The notes: generated from the letters alone by a model not told the origin. DNA of 64,000 bases from Jutongia huaianensis (GCF_014384985.1 NZ_JACRSX010000010.1:1-64000); one strand, 5' to 3'. Positions 6,820 to 16,087 are shown, counted from the first letter of the stretch. Translations and numbers: made by a program.

Positions 6820-7034
6820 AAGTCCTCGATCAGTTCCAAATCTTCCGGGTTGATCTTGAGATTGGTAGAAATATTCTGTCCTTCCGGTGTAGTAATATTG
6901 ATCTCAAGAATCGTTCCTTCTCTCAGAACATTATTATTCACAGCGGCTTGTAAAAACATTGGAAATTTTGGATGGGAAGCCGTAAATTTTTCCCATGAGC
7001 TTTTTAAACGAAATATCATAGCTGGATTGATCAT
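6801..7034 (-). CDS. Small conserved protein of unknown function
   Basis: 77 residues starting MINPAMIFRLKSSWEKFTA. The start at 7034 has GAGGA 8 nt upstream; an upstream in-frame ATG at 7064 is less likely. The protein is soluble, with a helical N-terminus (SSWEKFTASHPKFPMFLQAA) and two probable beta-strands (GTILEINITTPEGQNISTNLKI) before an acidic tail (EDLELIEDL). I recall similar short proteins from Lachnospiraceae, but no function or named domain. It is a single-gene unit with its own terminator. Confidence 0.7.
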   Translation of the reverse strand: MINPAMIFRLKSSWEKFTASHPKFPMFLQAAVNNNVLREGTILEINITTPEGQNISTNLKINPEDLELIEDLKNMTR

Positions 7035-7043
7035 TGGTAAATT

Positions 7044-7379
7044 CCTCGTCTTTCTATTGTACATATTCGTTTGGAATAAAATATTGTGTTCCGGATATTC
7101 TGATATGTGCTGGTAAGTAGTTTAACACAGTATGCAAAATAATCAAGTGGTTTGAAAGAAAAATTCAAGGAATCGAAAATTTATAGAATTAAAATCTTCA
7201 GAACGAGATTTCAGCGCCGTACAGAAAGAGCAGTTTCGGTTGTAATCAAGACAGGTGTGTTATAAAATAGAATCGGAACTAATGTGGTAGCTTTGGGGCT
7301 GTGAAGCAAAGCTTGTAGATGCGTTAGGTGATAATGTCGGATTAGTATAGAATATAGTCAGGAAAGCAGGAAGAAAATG
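7044..7379 (+). repeat. Imperfect direct repeat, copy A (upstream of permease)
   Basis: Corresponds in order to 8579-8804. Shared blocks include CCTCGTCTTTCTAT (7044 / 8579), ATTCTGATATGTG-TGG, a TTTRACACAGTATG block, CGGTTGTAAT, GGTGTTATAAAATAGAA and GTCAGGAAAGCAGG just before the start codon. Copy A is about 110 bp longer. The 7035-7376 gap has no gene; it is this repeat plus a promoter. Confidence 0.7.
7240..7268 (+). promoter_or_regulatory. Promoter in repeat copy A
   Basis: TTGTAA (7240-7245), 17-nt spacer, TAAAAT (7263-7268), conserved in the second repeat copy at 8716-8744. Conservation between the diverged copies supports it as a real promoter for the permease gene. Confidence 0.5.
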
Positions 7380-8636
7380 AAAAGAATCCTAATTTTTATC
7401 AAAAAAGAAACCGTTTTAGTCGTTGCTATTTTATTAGCTGTAATTTCTATAATATTTATTCCACCGGATCAGCAATATCCGGAATATATTGATTTTCGGA
7501 CACTTGGTATTCTTTTTGGATTGATGACCTGTGTGGCAGGGGTACAGCAGTTGGGGGTATTTGATCGTCTTGCCGGGATGCTGTTGCGGAAAGTATCCGG
7601 CAGAATGGCGATTACTTCTGTTTTAGTAATGCTTTGCTTTTTTTCTTCCATGCTGCTCACAAATGATGTGGCATTGATTACGTTTGTTCCATTTTCCTTG
7701 ATACTTCTTCAAAGAAAAAAAGAACTATTTGATGAAAAATGGATTCTTCGGATTGTGGTGATGCAGACCATTGCGGCCAATTTGGGGAGCATGCTGACCC
7801 CCATTGGCAATCCGCAAAATTTGTATCTGTTTGGATTGGCACAGATGAGAATTGAAAAATTTATATTGCTTATGCTGCCATATTCTGTGATGGCGTTTTT
7901 GGTGCTTATAACATGGATCATACTGGCATCCGGCATTAGCCGGATATATGCAAGGAATGATCAAAAACAAGACCAGACAACGATAAAGAATATACAAGAT
8001 AATAAAATTACTTTCAGTAAAGAGGATGGGAGACATCAATTATCCGAGGAAAAACACTCTGAAAAATCAATATCTTTTTCGTGGAAATTATGGTGTTATT
8101 GTGTGCTATTTCTTCTGGGACTCTTTGTTGTGGGAAGGGTTCTTCCATGGTCTGTTTTCACTGTGTTTGTTTTGGTATTTACATTCGCAGCTGATAGGAA
8201 GACATTAATGAAAGTAGATTATTCGCTTCTTGGAACCTTTGCGGCGTTATTTATTTTTATTGGAAATTTAGGGAGGATAGAAGTATTTCGACAGTTTTTG
8301 GAAAGAATGATCCGCGGAAGAGAAATGGTTACTTCTGTGCTTGCCAGTCAGGTGATGAGTAATGTGCCTGCAGCAATTCTTCTGTCCGGATTTACGGACG
8401 CAATTCCCAATCTGATCGTGGGCACGAATATCGGAGGACTGGGAACATTGATTGCATCAATGGCAAGTCTGATCAGTTTTAAATATATTGCCAGAGAATA
8501 CCCTGCACAAAAGGGAAGATATTTTTGCATGTTTACATTGGCCAATGTATTCTTTTTGCTTGTGATGTTGATAGTATACCTCGTCTTTCTATCCCCTGTG
8601 TTCGTCAAAACAAAACAATTTGTCTTAGCATTCTGA
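7377..8636 (+). CDS. SLC13 / ArsB-NhaD-type anion permease
   Basis: 419-residue inner-membrane transporter with about 10-11 hydrophobic segments. Two inverted-repeat halves are visible: the first carries LLTNDVALITFVPF and GSMLTPIGNPQNLYLFGL, the second SNVPAAILLSGF. These hairpin motifs mark the ion-transporter superfamily holding ArsB, NhaD and SLC13/DASS carriers. A charged cytoplasmic loop (about 200-240, rich in K, E, Q) separates the halves. The substrate is not predictable; dicarboxylate, sulfate or arsenite carriers share the fold, and no ars genes are nearby. The gene lies between two diverged direct repeats, each with a promoter, suggesting past tandem duplication. Confidence 0.8.
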   Translation: MKRILIFIKKETVLVVAILLAVISIIFIPPDQQYPEYIDFRTLGILFGLMTCVAGVQQLGVFDRLAGMLLRKVSGRMAITSVLVMLCFFSSMLLTNDVALITFVPFSLILLQRKKELFDEKWILRIVVMQTIAANLGSMLTPIGNPQNLYLFGLAQMRIEKFILLMLPYSVMAFLVLITWIILASGISRIYARNDQKQDQTTIKNIQDNKITFSKEDGRHQLSEEKHSEKSISFSWKLWCYCVLFLLGLFVVGRVLPWSVFTVFVLVFTFAADRKTLMKVDYSLLGTFAALFIFIGNLGRIEVFRQFLERMIRGREMVTSVLASQVMSNVPAAILLSGFTDAIPNLIVGTNIGGLGTLIASMASLISFKYIAREYPAQKGRYFCMFTLANVFFLLVMLIVYLVFLSPVFVKTKQFVLAF

Positions 8637-8804
8637 TATGTGTTGGAAGATAGTTTGACACAGTATGATCAGGGCATTCCAAAATTTCAGCTGTACATAG
8701 GAGGAGCAATTCCGGTTGTAATAAAGAGAGGGGTGTTATAAAATAGAACCAGTACAGATATGGAAAATGGTACAGAATATGTCAGGAAAGCAGGCGGAAC
8801 AATG
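8579..8804 (+). repeat. Imperfect direct repeat, copy B (upstream of nudC)
   Basis: Second copy of 7044-7379. It starts inside the last codons of the permease and ends at the nudC start. The ATG of the permease (7377) aligns with ATG 8802, which helps fix the nudC start. Confidence 0.7.
8716..8744 (+). promoter_or_regulatory. Promoter in repeat copy B
   Basis: TTGTAA (8716-8721), 17-nt spacer, TAAAAT (8739-8744), matching the copy A promoter. Probably drives nudC and the following genes. Confidence 0.5.
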
Positions 8805-9662
8805 ATACAGGATATATTACCTCAAAAGCTTTATAATACATTTGTCAGAAAGGAGCCTTCGCCGGACAGCAGGATCTTAAGCTTCCGGGAGGGGGGAGCA
8901 TTATACCGGGAGCAGGATGGAGAGCTTACGTTTCTTACCTTTCGTCAGGTGAAGGAATATTATCAGAAAAAATTACAGACACTTCCGAAGGCTGTTTTTC
9001 TATTTTCTGTAGATACACAGGATTATTTTTTGATGGATCTGGGCGAAGCTGTGATGGAAGGTTACAGATATCATAAAATGTTTGAAACCCGCCGGTTGTC
9101 TCCGAAGGAAAATGTTCTGGCAGCTGCGACCGGCTGGCACTTATATGTGTGGTACCGGGATAATCAATATTGTGGACGGTGTGCCCATAAAATGGTACAC
9201 GATGAAACCCTTCGGATGATGAAGTGTCCGGATTGTGGCAATATGGTATTTCCGAAGATTGCACCGGCAGTGATCGTGGGGGTGACAGATGGAGACCGGA
9301 TTCTGATGACCAAATATGCGGACAGAGAATATAAGAAATATGCGTTGATCGCAGGCTTTACGGAAATTGGAGAGACAGCGGAGCAGACGGTGGAGCGGGA
9401 AGTCATGGAGGAGGTAGGGCTTTCTGTAGAAAATATCCGTTATTACAAAAGCCAGCCATGGGGATATGACAGTAATCTTTTACTAGGGTATTTTTGTGAT
9501 CTGGCACAGAAGAGGGAGATTCATCTGGATGAGACAGAGCTTTCTCTTGCAGAATGGGTGGATTACCGGGATATTCCGGATGATCCGGAGGGATTAAGTC
9601 TCACCAGAGAAATGATGATCACGTTTCGGGAGCAGAAAAAACGGGAGCACAGTCAGAGATAA
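8802..9662 (+). CDS. nudC: NAD(+) diphosphatase / NADH pyrophosphatase NudC
   Basis: 286-residue Nudix hydrolase that splits NAD(H) into NMN(H) and AMP and, in E. coli, removes NAD caps from RNA. An N-terminal domain is followed by a four-cysteine zinc ribbon (YCGRC ... MKCPDCG), then the Nudix box GFTEIGETAEQTVEREVMEEVGL (G-x5-E-x7-REVMEEVG) and the NudC signature SQPWGYDSNLL. The Nudix and SQPW elements are intact, so activity is expected. An in-frame ATG at 8760 exists, but alignment of the flanking repeats and the family N-terminus favour 8802. The following alcohol dehydrogenase starts 20 nt downstream, suggesting cotranscription. Confidence 0.9.
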   Translation: MIQDILPQKLYNTFVRKEPSPDSRILSFREGGALYREQDGELTFLTFRQVKEYYQKKLQTLPKAVFLFSVDTQDYFLMDLGEAVMEGYRYHKMFETRRLSPKENVLAAATGWHLYVWYRDNQYCGRCAHKMVHDETLRMMKCPDCGNMVFPKIAPAVIVGVTDGDRILMTKYADREYKKYALIAGFTEIGETAEQTVEREVMEEVGLSVENIRYYKSQPWGYDSNLLLGYFCDLAQKREIHLDETELSLAEWVDYRDIPDDPEGLSLTREMMITFREQKKREHSQR

Positions 9663-9682
9663 TAGAACAGGAGATCAAAGAG

Positions 9683-10861
9683 ATGACAAATTTTGATTAT
9701 TATGCACCAACAAAAGTGGTTTTTGGAAAAGGAACAGAAGATCAGGCAGGAGATCTGGTCAGGGAACAGGGAGCTACAAAGGTATTGGTTCATTATGGAA
9801 GCGGAAGTGTGAAAAGAAGCGGGCTGTTGGAACGTATTTATCAGTCACTGGAGCAGGCTGGAATCCCTTTTGTGTCATTGGGAGGCGTGGTGCCAAATCC
9901 AAGGCTGTCTCTCGTGTACCAGGGAATTGAGCTTTGCAAAAAAGAGCATGTAGATTTTATTCTCGCCGTTGGTGGAGGAAGTGTCATTGATTCCGGCAAG
10001 GCAATCGGATATGGTGTGGCAAACGAGGGAGACGTATGGGATTTCTATGAGAGAAAACGTGTGGCTGCAGGGTGCCTGCCCATCGGCGTGGTGCTGACGA
10101 TTGCGGCTGCCGGTTCAGAAATGAGCAATTCTTCTGTGATCACCAATGAGGATGGATGGCTGAAACGCGGCTATGGAAATGATTGCTGCCGTGCCAGATT
10201 TGCTGTGATGAATCCGGAGCTTACAATGACTCTTCCAAAGTATCAGACGGCCAGCGGCTGCGTGGACATTATGATGCATACCATGGAGCGTTATTTTAAC
10301 CAGGAAGAGAATCTGGATCTTACGGATGGATTTAGTGAGCATCTGATCCGGACAGTTATGGAGAATGCACGGATCCTTATGAAGGAGCCGGACAATTATA
10401 AAGCAAGAGCAGAGGTGATGTGGGCAGGAAGCCTGTCTCATAATGGTCTGACCGGATGTGGAACGGCAGGCGGGGACTGGGCAAGTCATCAGCTGGAGCA
10501 CGAGCTGGGCGGTATGTTTGATGTGGCGCATGGTGCGGGACTGTCTGCTGTCTGGGGAAGCTGGGCAAGATATGTTCTGGAGGGGAATCCCGGCAGATTT
10601 GCACAGTTTGCTGTCCGTGTAATGGGACAGGAGAAAGGAAAGGATGACACAGAAACAGCACTTCGGGGAATTTGTGCCATGGAGGAGTTTTACCATCAGG
10701 TAGAAATGCCGACAAGTCTTTCGGAGCTGGGAATCAATCCGACGGAGGAGCAGCTTCACAGTCTGGCAGAAAAGTGCAGTCATTTTGGAAAACGGACGGT
10801 TGGCTGCATTAAAAAGCTGGATCAGGAAGATATGTATCAGATTTATAAAATGGCAATGTAA
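9683..10861 (+). CDS. Iron-containing alcohol dehydrogenase (BdhA/YqdH-like)
   Basis: 392-residue group III Fe-ADH, most like NAD(P)H-dependent butanol dehydrogenases. The dinucleotide-binding segment is VGGGSVIDSGKAI (about 95-107). Metal ligands lie in VDIMMHTMERYF and in HQLEHELGGMFDVAHGAGLS, the H-x3-H-x10-H pattern of the family. It reduces aldehydes to alcohols in fermentation; the natural substrate is not determinable. It follows nudC by 20 nt, so both genes touch NAD(H) balance. The RelA-like gene starts 60 nt downstream. Confidence 0.9.
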   Translation: MTNFDYYAPTKVVFGKGTEDQAGDLVREQGATKVLVHYGSGSVKRSGLLERIYQSLEQAGIPFVSLGGVVPNPRLSLVYQGIELCKKEHVDFILAVGGGSVIDSGKAIGYGVANEGDVWDFYERKRVAAGCLPIGVVLTIAAAGSEMSNSSVITNEDGWLKRGYGNDCCRARFAVMNPELTMTLPKYQTASGCVDIMMHTMERYFNQEENLDLTDGFSEHLIRTVMENARILMKEPDNYKARAEVMWAGSLSHNGLTGCGTAGGDWASHQLEHELGGMFDVAHGAGLSAVWGSWARYVLEGNPGRFAQFAVRVMGQEKGKDDTETALRGICAMEEFYHQVEMPTSLSELGINPTEEQLHSLAEKCSHFGKRTVGCIKKLDQEDMYQIYKMAM

Positions 10862-10921
10862 AGTTTTTTTAATGGATCCGGTGAGCAGACAATACCAGCA
10901 GGAGAGGGTGGTACAAAACAA

Positions 10922-11911
10922 ATGATAGCATTAAACGATTATTTATATTCGGGCGATACGGTTCTTCGGATATTGCAGAAATACAGCAGCGATCTGGAAC
11001 AGGAGGCACAGAAAAGTCATAATGAGGTGGATCTGCTGCATTGTGCATTTCTGTCCCAGATTATGGACATGTTGGAACACAATGATTTCCTAACGGCGCA
11101 GTCCCAGAAGATACGGGAATTCTACATGTATATGGCAAAGGAATATCCGTTTCTTGCCTTTACGTTTAAAGGAAGGATTAAATCTCTGATCCGTGCGGAG
11201 GAGAAATTTAATGGATATATTGTCGAGTACATCTATGATTATTATGAAAAATATCATCAATTTCCGTCGATGGAAGAGATTAAAAAGCGTCTGGATTGTT
11301 TTCGGGATCTGATCGCATACCGGGTTGTGATCTCTTTACCACAGTGTCATCTGAAAGAAGGGCAGGATCGGGAAAAGGAGGAGTTGCGATATCTTTATGA
11401 GATTGCCAATGTATTGCCATTCTTTATGGAACAGAGAGGTTTCCGGGTAGAATCTGCAAAGGGAGTACGGGTGAGCAGTTCTGATATGTTGAAGGAAGCT
11501 GTCCGGCCTTATTACCGGGATTATATATCGAATGAGGGGGAATATGGTTATCGTTCTTTGCATATTACATTTTATGATGATACGGCAAAATGCTATATGG
11601 AGGTCCAGCTTCGGACAAAGGCCATGGATGATAACGCAGAGATCGGTCCGGCAAATCATCTGGGATACGAGAAACGGCAGGAAAATGAACGCGCCAGAAG
11701 AGATGTCATTCCTGTAGGAGAATGCAGATGTTTTGATGAAGCCTATGAACGAGGAATGCGCCTGCAGAAGCTGGAGCTTGCAAAACTGGACGTCAATATG
11801 TTTTCCGCGGCCAATAACAGTCTGATCAATGACGGTTGTGGTTTGTACCGGGGCAGACTGATTCTTCCCTATGAGCATTTATCACGTTTTCAGAGTGATC
11901 TGTCATCTTAA
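10922..11911 (+). CDS. RelA/SpoT synthetase-domain protein (small alarmone synthetase-like)
   Basis: 329-residue protein with a (p)ppGpp synthetase domain and no HD hydrolase, TGS or ACT domain. Synthetase motifs can be aligned: FKGRIKSLIRAEEKF (R-x-K-S...K), FRDLIAYRVVIS (D-x-I-x-x-R), YGYRSLHITF (the Y-x-SLH nucleotide-stacking motif) and MEVQLRTKAMDDNAEIGPANH (E-V-Q-L-R-T). An N-terminal helical region of about 80 residues and an atypical C-terminus differ from RelQ/RelP. The catalytic Glu and Arg are present, so alarmone synthesis is plausible. The divergent sequence around DLIAYRVV also leaves room for another pyrophosphokinase role, since toxic and tRNA-modifying SAS are known. Confidence 0.75.
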   Translation: MIALNDYLYSGDTVLRILQKYSSDLEQEAQKSHNEVDLLHCAFLSQIMDMLEHNDFLTAQSQKIREFYMYMAKEYPFLAFTFKGRIKSLIRAEEKFNGYIVEYIYDYYEKYHQFPSMEEIKKRLDCFRDLIAYRVVISLPQCHLKEGQDREKEELRYLYEIANVLPFFMEQRGFRVESAKGVRVSSSDMLKEAVRPYYRDYISNEGEYGYRSLHITFYDDTAKCYMEVQLRTKAMDDNAEIGPANHLGYEKRQENERARRDVIPVGECRCFDEAYERGMRLQKLELAKLDVNMFSAANNSLINDGCGLYRGRLILPYEHLSRFQSDLSS

Positions 11912-11972
11912 GTGTTGCCAATACACGTTAGTGCATAAAAATGTCGTTTTGTGAAAAAGATGACGAGAAATA

Positions 11973-12001
11973 ATGACGAAAAACTAAAAATGTGATATCA
12001 T
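11973..12001 (+). promoter_or_regulatory. Promoter of the BMP-lipoprotein/chemoreceptor pair
   Basis: ATGACG (11973-11978), 17-nt spacer, TATCAT (11996-12001), a sigma-A-type promoter about 85 bp upstream of the ATG. No convincing sigma-D promoter was found here. Confidence 0.45.
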
Positions 12002-12086
12002 AAATCTCATGGAAATGATTATCTGCAGATCAATAAAACGATCATGCAGATATACATAGGAACGGAATAGTTAAGGGAGAAAATGT

Positions 12087-13268
12087 ATGAAAAAAAAGAG
12101 AATATGGAAAAAGGCGGCAATGTTGTTATCTGCTACTCTTCTTTTAACAGGATGTGGTGCAGGAAAGTCAGGGACACCGGATGATTATGCAACCAATAAG
12201 GGCTATGAGGAGGATACTACTCAGAAGGGCAGTTCCGATGGGATTGCCAAGGAGGATATTAAGGTTGGTGTGCTGTATCTTTCTGATCCATCAGAGGGAA
12301 GTGGTTATTCTTACACTCACGATCTGGGTGTAAAGGGGATGCAGGAGAATCTTCTGCTGTCGGATGATCAGATCGAACGCAAAATTGTAGATGATTCTGA
12401 TGAAAAAGCGACAGAGAAAGCGATTGAAGAATGTGTTGCAGATGGCTGCAATATCATATTTACCACAAGCTGGGGATATATGCAGGTGACCGCAGACATG
12501 GCAGAGAAGTATCCAGATGTATATTTTTCCCATGGAACAGGTTATATGTCCAATGGCAAGAATTTTAACAACTATTTTGGTCGTATCTATCAGGCAAGAT
12601 ATCTCAGCGGAATCGTAGCCGGTATGAATACAAAGGATAATAAGATCGGCTATGTAGCGGCACAGGATTCCTCGAATTCTGAAGTGACCGGAGGCATTGA
12701 TGCTTTCGCTATTGGTGTGGAGTCAGTGAATCCGAAGGCGAAGATTTATGTAGATGTAACCAATAGCTGGTATGACGAGAAAAAGGAAAAGAAAGCTTCA
12801 GAGCGTCTGTTGAATATGGGGTGTGATGTGATGACACAGCATTGTGATACGCCATATCCTCAGACTCTGGCACAGGAGAAGGGAGTTTACGGTATTGGAT
12901 ACAATTCTGATATGAGCAAGGAGACGCCGGATTCCTGCCTGACCAGTGTCATATGGAACTGGAGTGCATATTATACTTCTGCAGTGAAAAGTATCATTGA
13001 TGGCACCTGGGATGGAAGCAATTATTACGGTGGTATGGCCGAGGGGCTTGTAAGCATTACAGATCTGGCATCCTTTGCGGCAGAAGGCACGCAGCAGAAG
13101 GTAGATGAGGCGACAGCCGAGATCCTTAGTGGGGATAACAATGTATTTGATGGTGTTCTTGTGACCAATACAGGCAAAAAGATCGGCAAAAAGGGAAAGA
13201 CTCTGGATGATGCAACGATCACAGGAAAGATCAACTGGTATTACCGCAATGTTGTTGTATTAAAATAA
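12087..13268 (+). CDS. BMP-family substrate-binding lipoprotein
   Basis: 393-residue extracytoplasmic binding protein of the basic-membrane-protein (PnrA/Med) family. The signal peptide ends in lipobox LLTGC at about residues 19-23, so it is membrane-anchored. The mature domain starts IKVGVLYLSDPSEGSGYSYTH, with family blocks CNIIFTTSWGYM and IGYVAAQDSSNSEVTGGIDAFAIG. BMP proteins usually bind nucleosides and feed an ABC importer (NupABC type). Here no permease or ATPase follows; the next gene, 39 nt on, is a chemoreceptor. A sensing role, presenting ligand to the receptor, is therefore likely (inference). Confidence 0.88.
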   Translation: MKKKRIWKKAAMLLSATLLLTGCGAGKSGTPDDYATNKGYEEDTTQKGSSDGIAKEDIKVGVLYLSDPSEGSGYSYTHDLGVKGMQENLLLSDDQIERKIVDDSDEKATEKAIEECVADGCNIIFTTSWGYMQVTADMAEKYPDVYFSHGTGYMSNGKNFNNYFGRIYQARYLSGIVAGMNTKDNKIGYVAAQDSSNSEVTGGIDAFAIGVESVNPKAKIYVDVTNSWYDEKKEKKASERLLNMGCDVMTQHCDTPYPQTLAQEKGVYGIGYNSDMSKETPDSCLTSVIWNWSAYYTSAVKSIIDGTWDGSNYYGGMAEGLVSITDLASFAAEGTQQKVDEATAEILSGDNNVFDGVLVTNTGKKIGKKGKTLDDATITGKINWYYRNVVVLK

Positions 13269-13307
13269 CTGAAACTTCCCACACCAAATAAAAAATGGAG
13301 GTCTTGT

Positions 13308-15014
13308 ATGAAATTTACATTACGAAAAAAGATTATTTTAAGCGCAATTTTACCTCTTCTTTTACTGGGAGCCAGTATTATCATTATTGCGGCGACGATC
13401 GTAAAGGGTTCTATCATCAGTAAGGTAGAGGAGTCCCTGAAGGGAACGGCAGTAGCTACTGAGGCAGCATATGACCAGAATGCAGGCTCGTATCTCAAGG
13501 CAGAGAATGGTGCTATCTGGAAGGGAAGCTACAACATATCACAGTCGGAGACTCTGGTGGACACGATTAAAGAGGAGTCCGGTATGGATGTGACCTTCTT
13601 TTATGGCTCTGACCGGATTATGACATCGGCAAAGGATAAGGACGGCAACCGTCTGCTGGGCAGTCCGGCAGGAGATAAAATTAAAAAAAGAGTGCTGGAA
13701 CAGGGCAAAGAATATTTTAGTGATAACATTTCCATAGATGGAACGATTTATTACGGCTACTATGTGCCGGTTTATCAGGATGGTTCCAAGGATGCGCCTG
13801 TTGGAATAGTTTTTGCAGGTCAGGAAAAGCAGAAAACATTTCGCAGTGTCCTTAAGATCATCAATACCATCGTGGCTATGGTAGTGATCATTATGGTGAT
13901 CTGCAGTATTGCAGTGGGCATCAGTGCTAACTCTATTACCAGAGCATTAAATAAGAGTATTGCAGAGGTTTTAGAGGTATCCTCCGGTAATCTGAATGTA
14001 AGACAGAACAGGAAGCTTCTCCACAGAAAGGATGAGATTGGCAACCTGTCCAGAGCGGTTCACAGTCTGCAGGAGGAATTATGCAAGATTATTGGAGACA
14101 TTAAAGATAGTACCGACACACTTCTGGATGCCTCCAATACATTGGAGGAGACGTCCCAGGATACTCATAACAGTATCGGAGAGGTGAATCACGCTATGGA
14201 CACCATTACCGGTGGAGCAAACCGGCAGGCGGAGGATGTGGGGCGTGCTTCTGACAATGTGCGGGATATGGGAGAGTTGATCATTCAGACCGGAAAGGAA
14301 GCGGACTCACTGGAGAGCAGTGCGGACAGCATGAAGGGAGCCAGTGACAAAACGGCTGTGACCATTGATGAGCTTCGCGGTATTAGTGAAGATGTGAAGC
14401 GGGCGGTATCTGAGATTGCAGAGCAGACTACACAGACCAACAGCTCGGCACAGAGCATCCGGGAGGCATCCCAGTTTATTTCGGAGATCGCCGAGGAAAC
14501 CAATTTGTTGTCCTTAAATGCCAGTATTGAGGCAGCCCGTGCCGGTGAGGCAGGAAGAGGATTTGCTGTGGTTGCATCCCAGATTCAGAAGCTGGCAGAG
14601 CAGTCCAACGCAGCCAGTGGCAACATTGAGGAGATCGTGAATACTCTTCTGATAAATTCTGAACGGGTTGTTGCAACGATGGCGCAGACACAGGAGGTCA
14701 TTGACCGGCAGAATGAATATATTGCCAACACAGAGCAGAGTGTGGAAAGTGTAATGAAGGAAATTGAAATTTCCATCGAGTATATCCGGAATATTGGACA
14801 GAGTATGAAAAAGCTGGAGAATGCCAGAGCAGAGATCATACAGAGAATTGATGCAATGTCTGAGATCGCGCAGAGTAATGTTTCCGGTACTTCCCAGACC
14901 AGTATGGCACTTCAGGCGATGGAGGAAAGTTTTAAGAATATTGAGACTTCTACGGAAAATCTCAGAAATACGGCAGATATGTTGGTACAGAATATAGGAC
15001 ATTTTACAATGTAG
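13308..15014 (+). CDS. Methyl-accepting chemotaxis protein
   Basis: 568-residue chemoreceptor. TM1 lies at about 9-31, a Cache-type extracellular sensor at about 32-172 ([18 protein letters not shown] and [12 protein letters not shown] are typical single-Cache segments), TM2 at about 184-207, then a HAMP linker and a long methyl-accepting coiled coil. The hairpin tip reads [27 protein letters not shown], the CheA/CheW-binding signature. The start has GGAGG 7 nt upstream. It is probably cotranscribed with the BMP lipoprotein, which may deliver its ligand. It fits a motile bacterium with flagellins in the same window. Confidence 0.95.
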   Translation: MKFTLRKKIILSAILPLLLLGASIIIIAATIVKGSIISKVEESLKGTAVATEAAYDQNAGSYLKAENGAIWKGSYNISQSETLVDTIKEESGMDVTFFYGSDRIMTSAKDKDGNRLLGSPAGDKIKKRVLEQGKEYFSDNISIDGTIYYGYYVPVYQDGSKDAPVGIVFAGQEKQKTFRSVLKIINTIVAMVVIIMVICSIAVGISANSITRALNKSIAEVLEVSSGNLNVRQNRKLLHRKDEIGNLSRAVHSLQEELCKIIGDIKDSTDTLLDASNTLEETSQDTHNSIGEVNHAMDTITGGANRQAEDVGRASDNVRDMGELIIQTGKEADSLESSADSMKGASDKTAVTIDELRGISEDVKRAVSEIAEQTTQTNSSAQSIREASQFISEIAEETNLLSLNASIEAARAGEAGRGFAVVASQIQKLAEQSNAASGNIEEIVNTLLINSERVVATMAQTQEVIDRQNEYIANTEQSVESVMKEIEISIEYIRNIGQSMKKLENARAEIIQRIDAMSEIAQSNVSGTSQTSMALQAMEESFKNIETSTENLRNTADMLVQNIGHFTM

Positions 15015-15129
15015 CCATTATTCAGGCGGTTTCGTGAGATTTGGTAGATTTTAGAGTAAATTAGCAGAACAATCTGAAAAAGTTGTCATATACTGTACTA
15101 TACTTTCATAGTAAAGGATGGGAAACGAT

Positions 15130-15981
15130 ATGGCACGATTTACAAATCAGGCGTAGCTACGGTATGGAAATGCCGTGACAAATTCCAACATTGCAGTGGG
15201 TGAGATCCTTGAGGTTCTTTCTGCAACAAAAACGGCTGTCAGAGCGACCTATGGGCAGAATGACAATGTCACATATATTGTGAGCATTGTCAATTCCGGA
15301 ACGACTCCGGTCACAGGTCTTACGCTGACGGACAATTTAGGAGCGTATCCTTTTGGGACAGGAGAACTGGTTCCATTAACCTATGTTGCCGGAACGATCA
15401 ATTATTATGTCAATGGTACCCTGCAGACAACGCCGACAGTAACCGCAGGCCCGCCGATGACTGTCACCGGGATCAATGTTCCGGCAGGAGGAAATGCTAC
15501 GATCATTTACGAAGCATCAGTCAATCAGAATGCTCCGTTGGCAGTGGAATCTGAGATCACCAATACGGCGACGATCACCGGAGGAGGGATCACTCCGATC
15601 AGGGTGACGGAAACGATTGGTGCTGCCAGTGCACCAAACCTGAATATTACCAAATCAGTCAGCCCGGTACCGGTGACGGAAAACGGTACGCTGACGTATA
15701 CTTTTGTAATCCAGAATTTTGGCAATGCGGCAGCCAATGCAGCGACCGGGGCAGTGATCACAGATACCTTTGATCCCGTTTTGTCAAATCTGACCGTAAC
15801 CTTTAACGGAACGGCATGGACAGATCCGACGGAGTACACCTATGATGAGACCACAGGAGTATTTGCGACGGCAGCGGGAGGGATTACGGTACCGGCAGCC
15901 ACTTATACCCAGGATCCGGTCAGTGGAGCATGGGTCGCAAATCCGGGAGTCAGCACGCTGGTGGTCACAGGCACTATTTAA
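15130..15981 (+). pseudogene. DUF11-domain surface-type protein with an in-frame amber codon
   Basis: From ATG 15130 (AAAGGATGGG upstream) the frame reads M-A-R-F-T-N-Q-A-stop(TAG 15154-15156)-L-R-Y-G-N-A-V-T-N-S-N and stays open to 15981. Related clostridial proteins, as I recall them, begin with a similar F-x-NQA-(T)-LxY segment, so the amber sits inside the conserved N-terminus. Downstream are DUF11-type beta-sandwich repeats (VTYIVSIVNSGTTPVTGLTL and LTYTFVIQNFGNAAANAATG), rich in Thr, Val and Gly. There is no signal peptide or anchor. Restart at GTG 15175 (268 aa) is possible but lacks a ribosome site. Either a recent null allele, a restart, or an error. Confidence 0.7.
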
Positions 15982-16021
15982 AAATAACCGGATTAGGAAA
16001 AGACCAGGATGAAAGTTCTCT

Positions 16022-16063
16022 ACAGGAGTAGTCGTGCGTTCGTTGACGCGACAGAGCCCCTGT
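16022..16063 (+). other. Possible structured RNA of unknown type
   Basis: Nested pairings ACAGG (16022-16026) with CCTGT (16059-16063), and inside them GTCGTG (16031-16036) with CGCGAC (16047-16052), give a two-part stem ahead of the terminator at 16088. I do not recognise a riboswitch class. It could be the 3' UTR of the DUF11 gene or the leader of the next gene. Confidence 0.25.
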
Positions 16064-16087
16064 GCTAAGATGAAACTGGAATGTAGT

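Noticed and set aside
10115..10921. A 268-codon minus-strand open frame opposite the alcohol dehydrogenase gene
   Set aside because: Antisense shadow with no start signal and no domain; the plus-strand gene is unambiguous.
15154..15156. Recoding (pyrrolysine or selenocysteine) at the DUF11 stop codon
   Set aside because: The codon is UAG, which rules out selenocysteine, and nothing in the window suggests a pyl system; a nonsense allele, restart or error is simpler.
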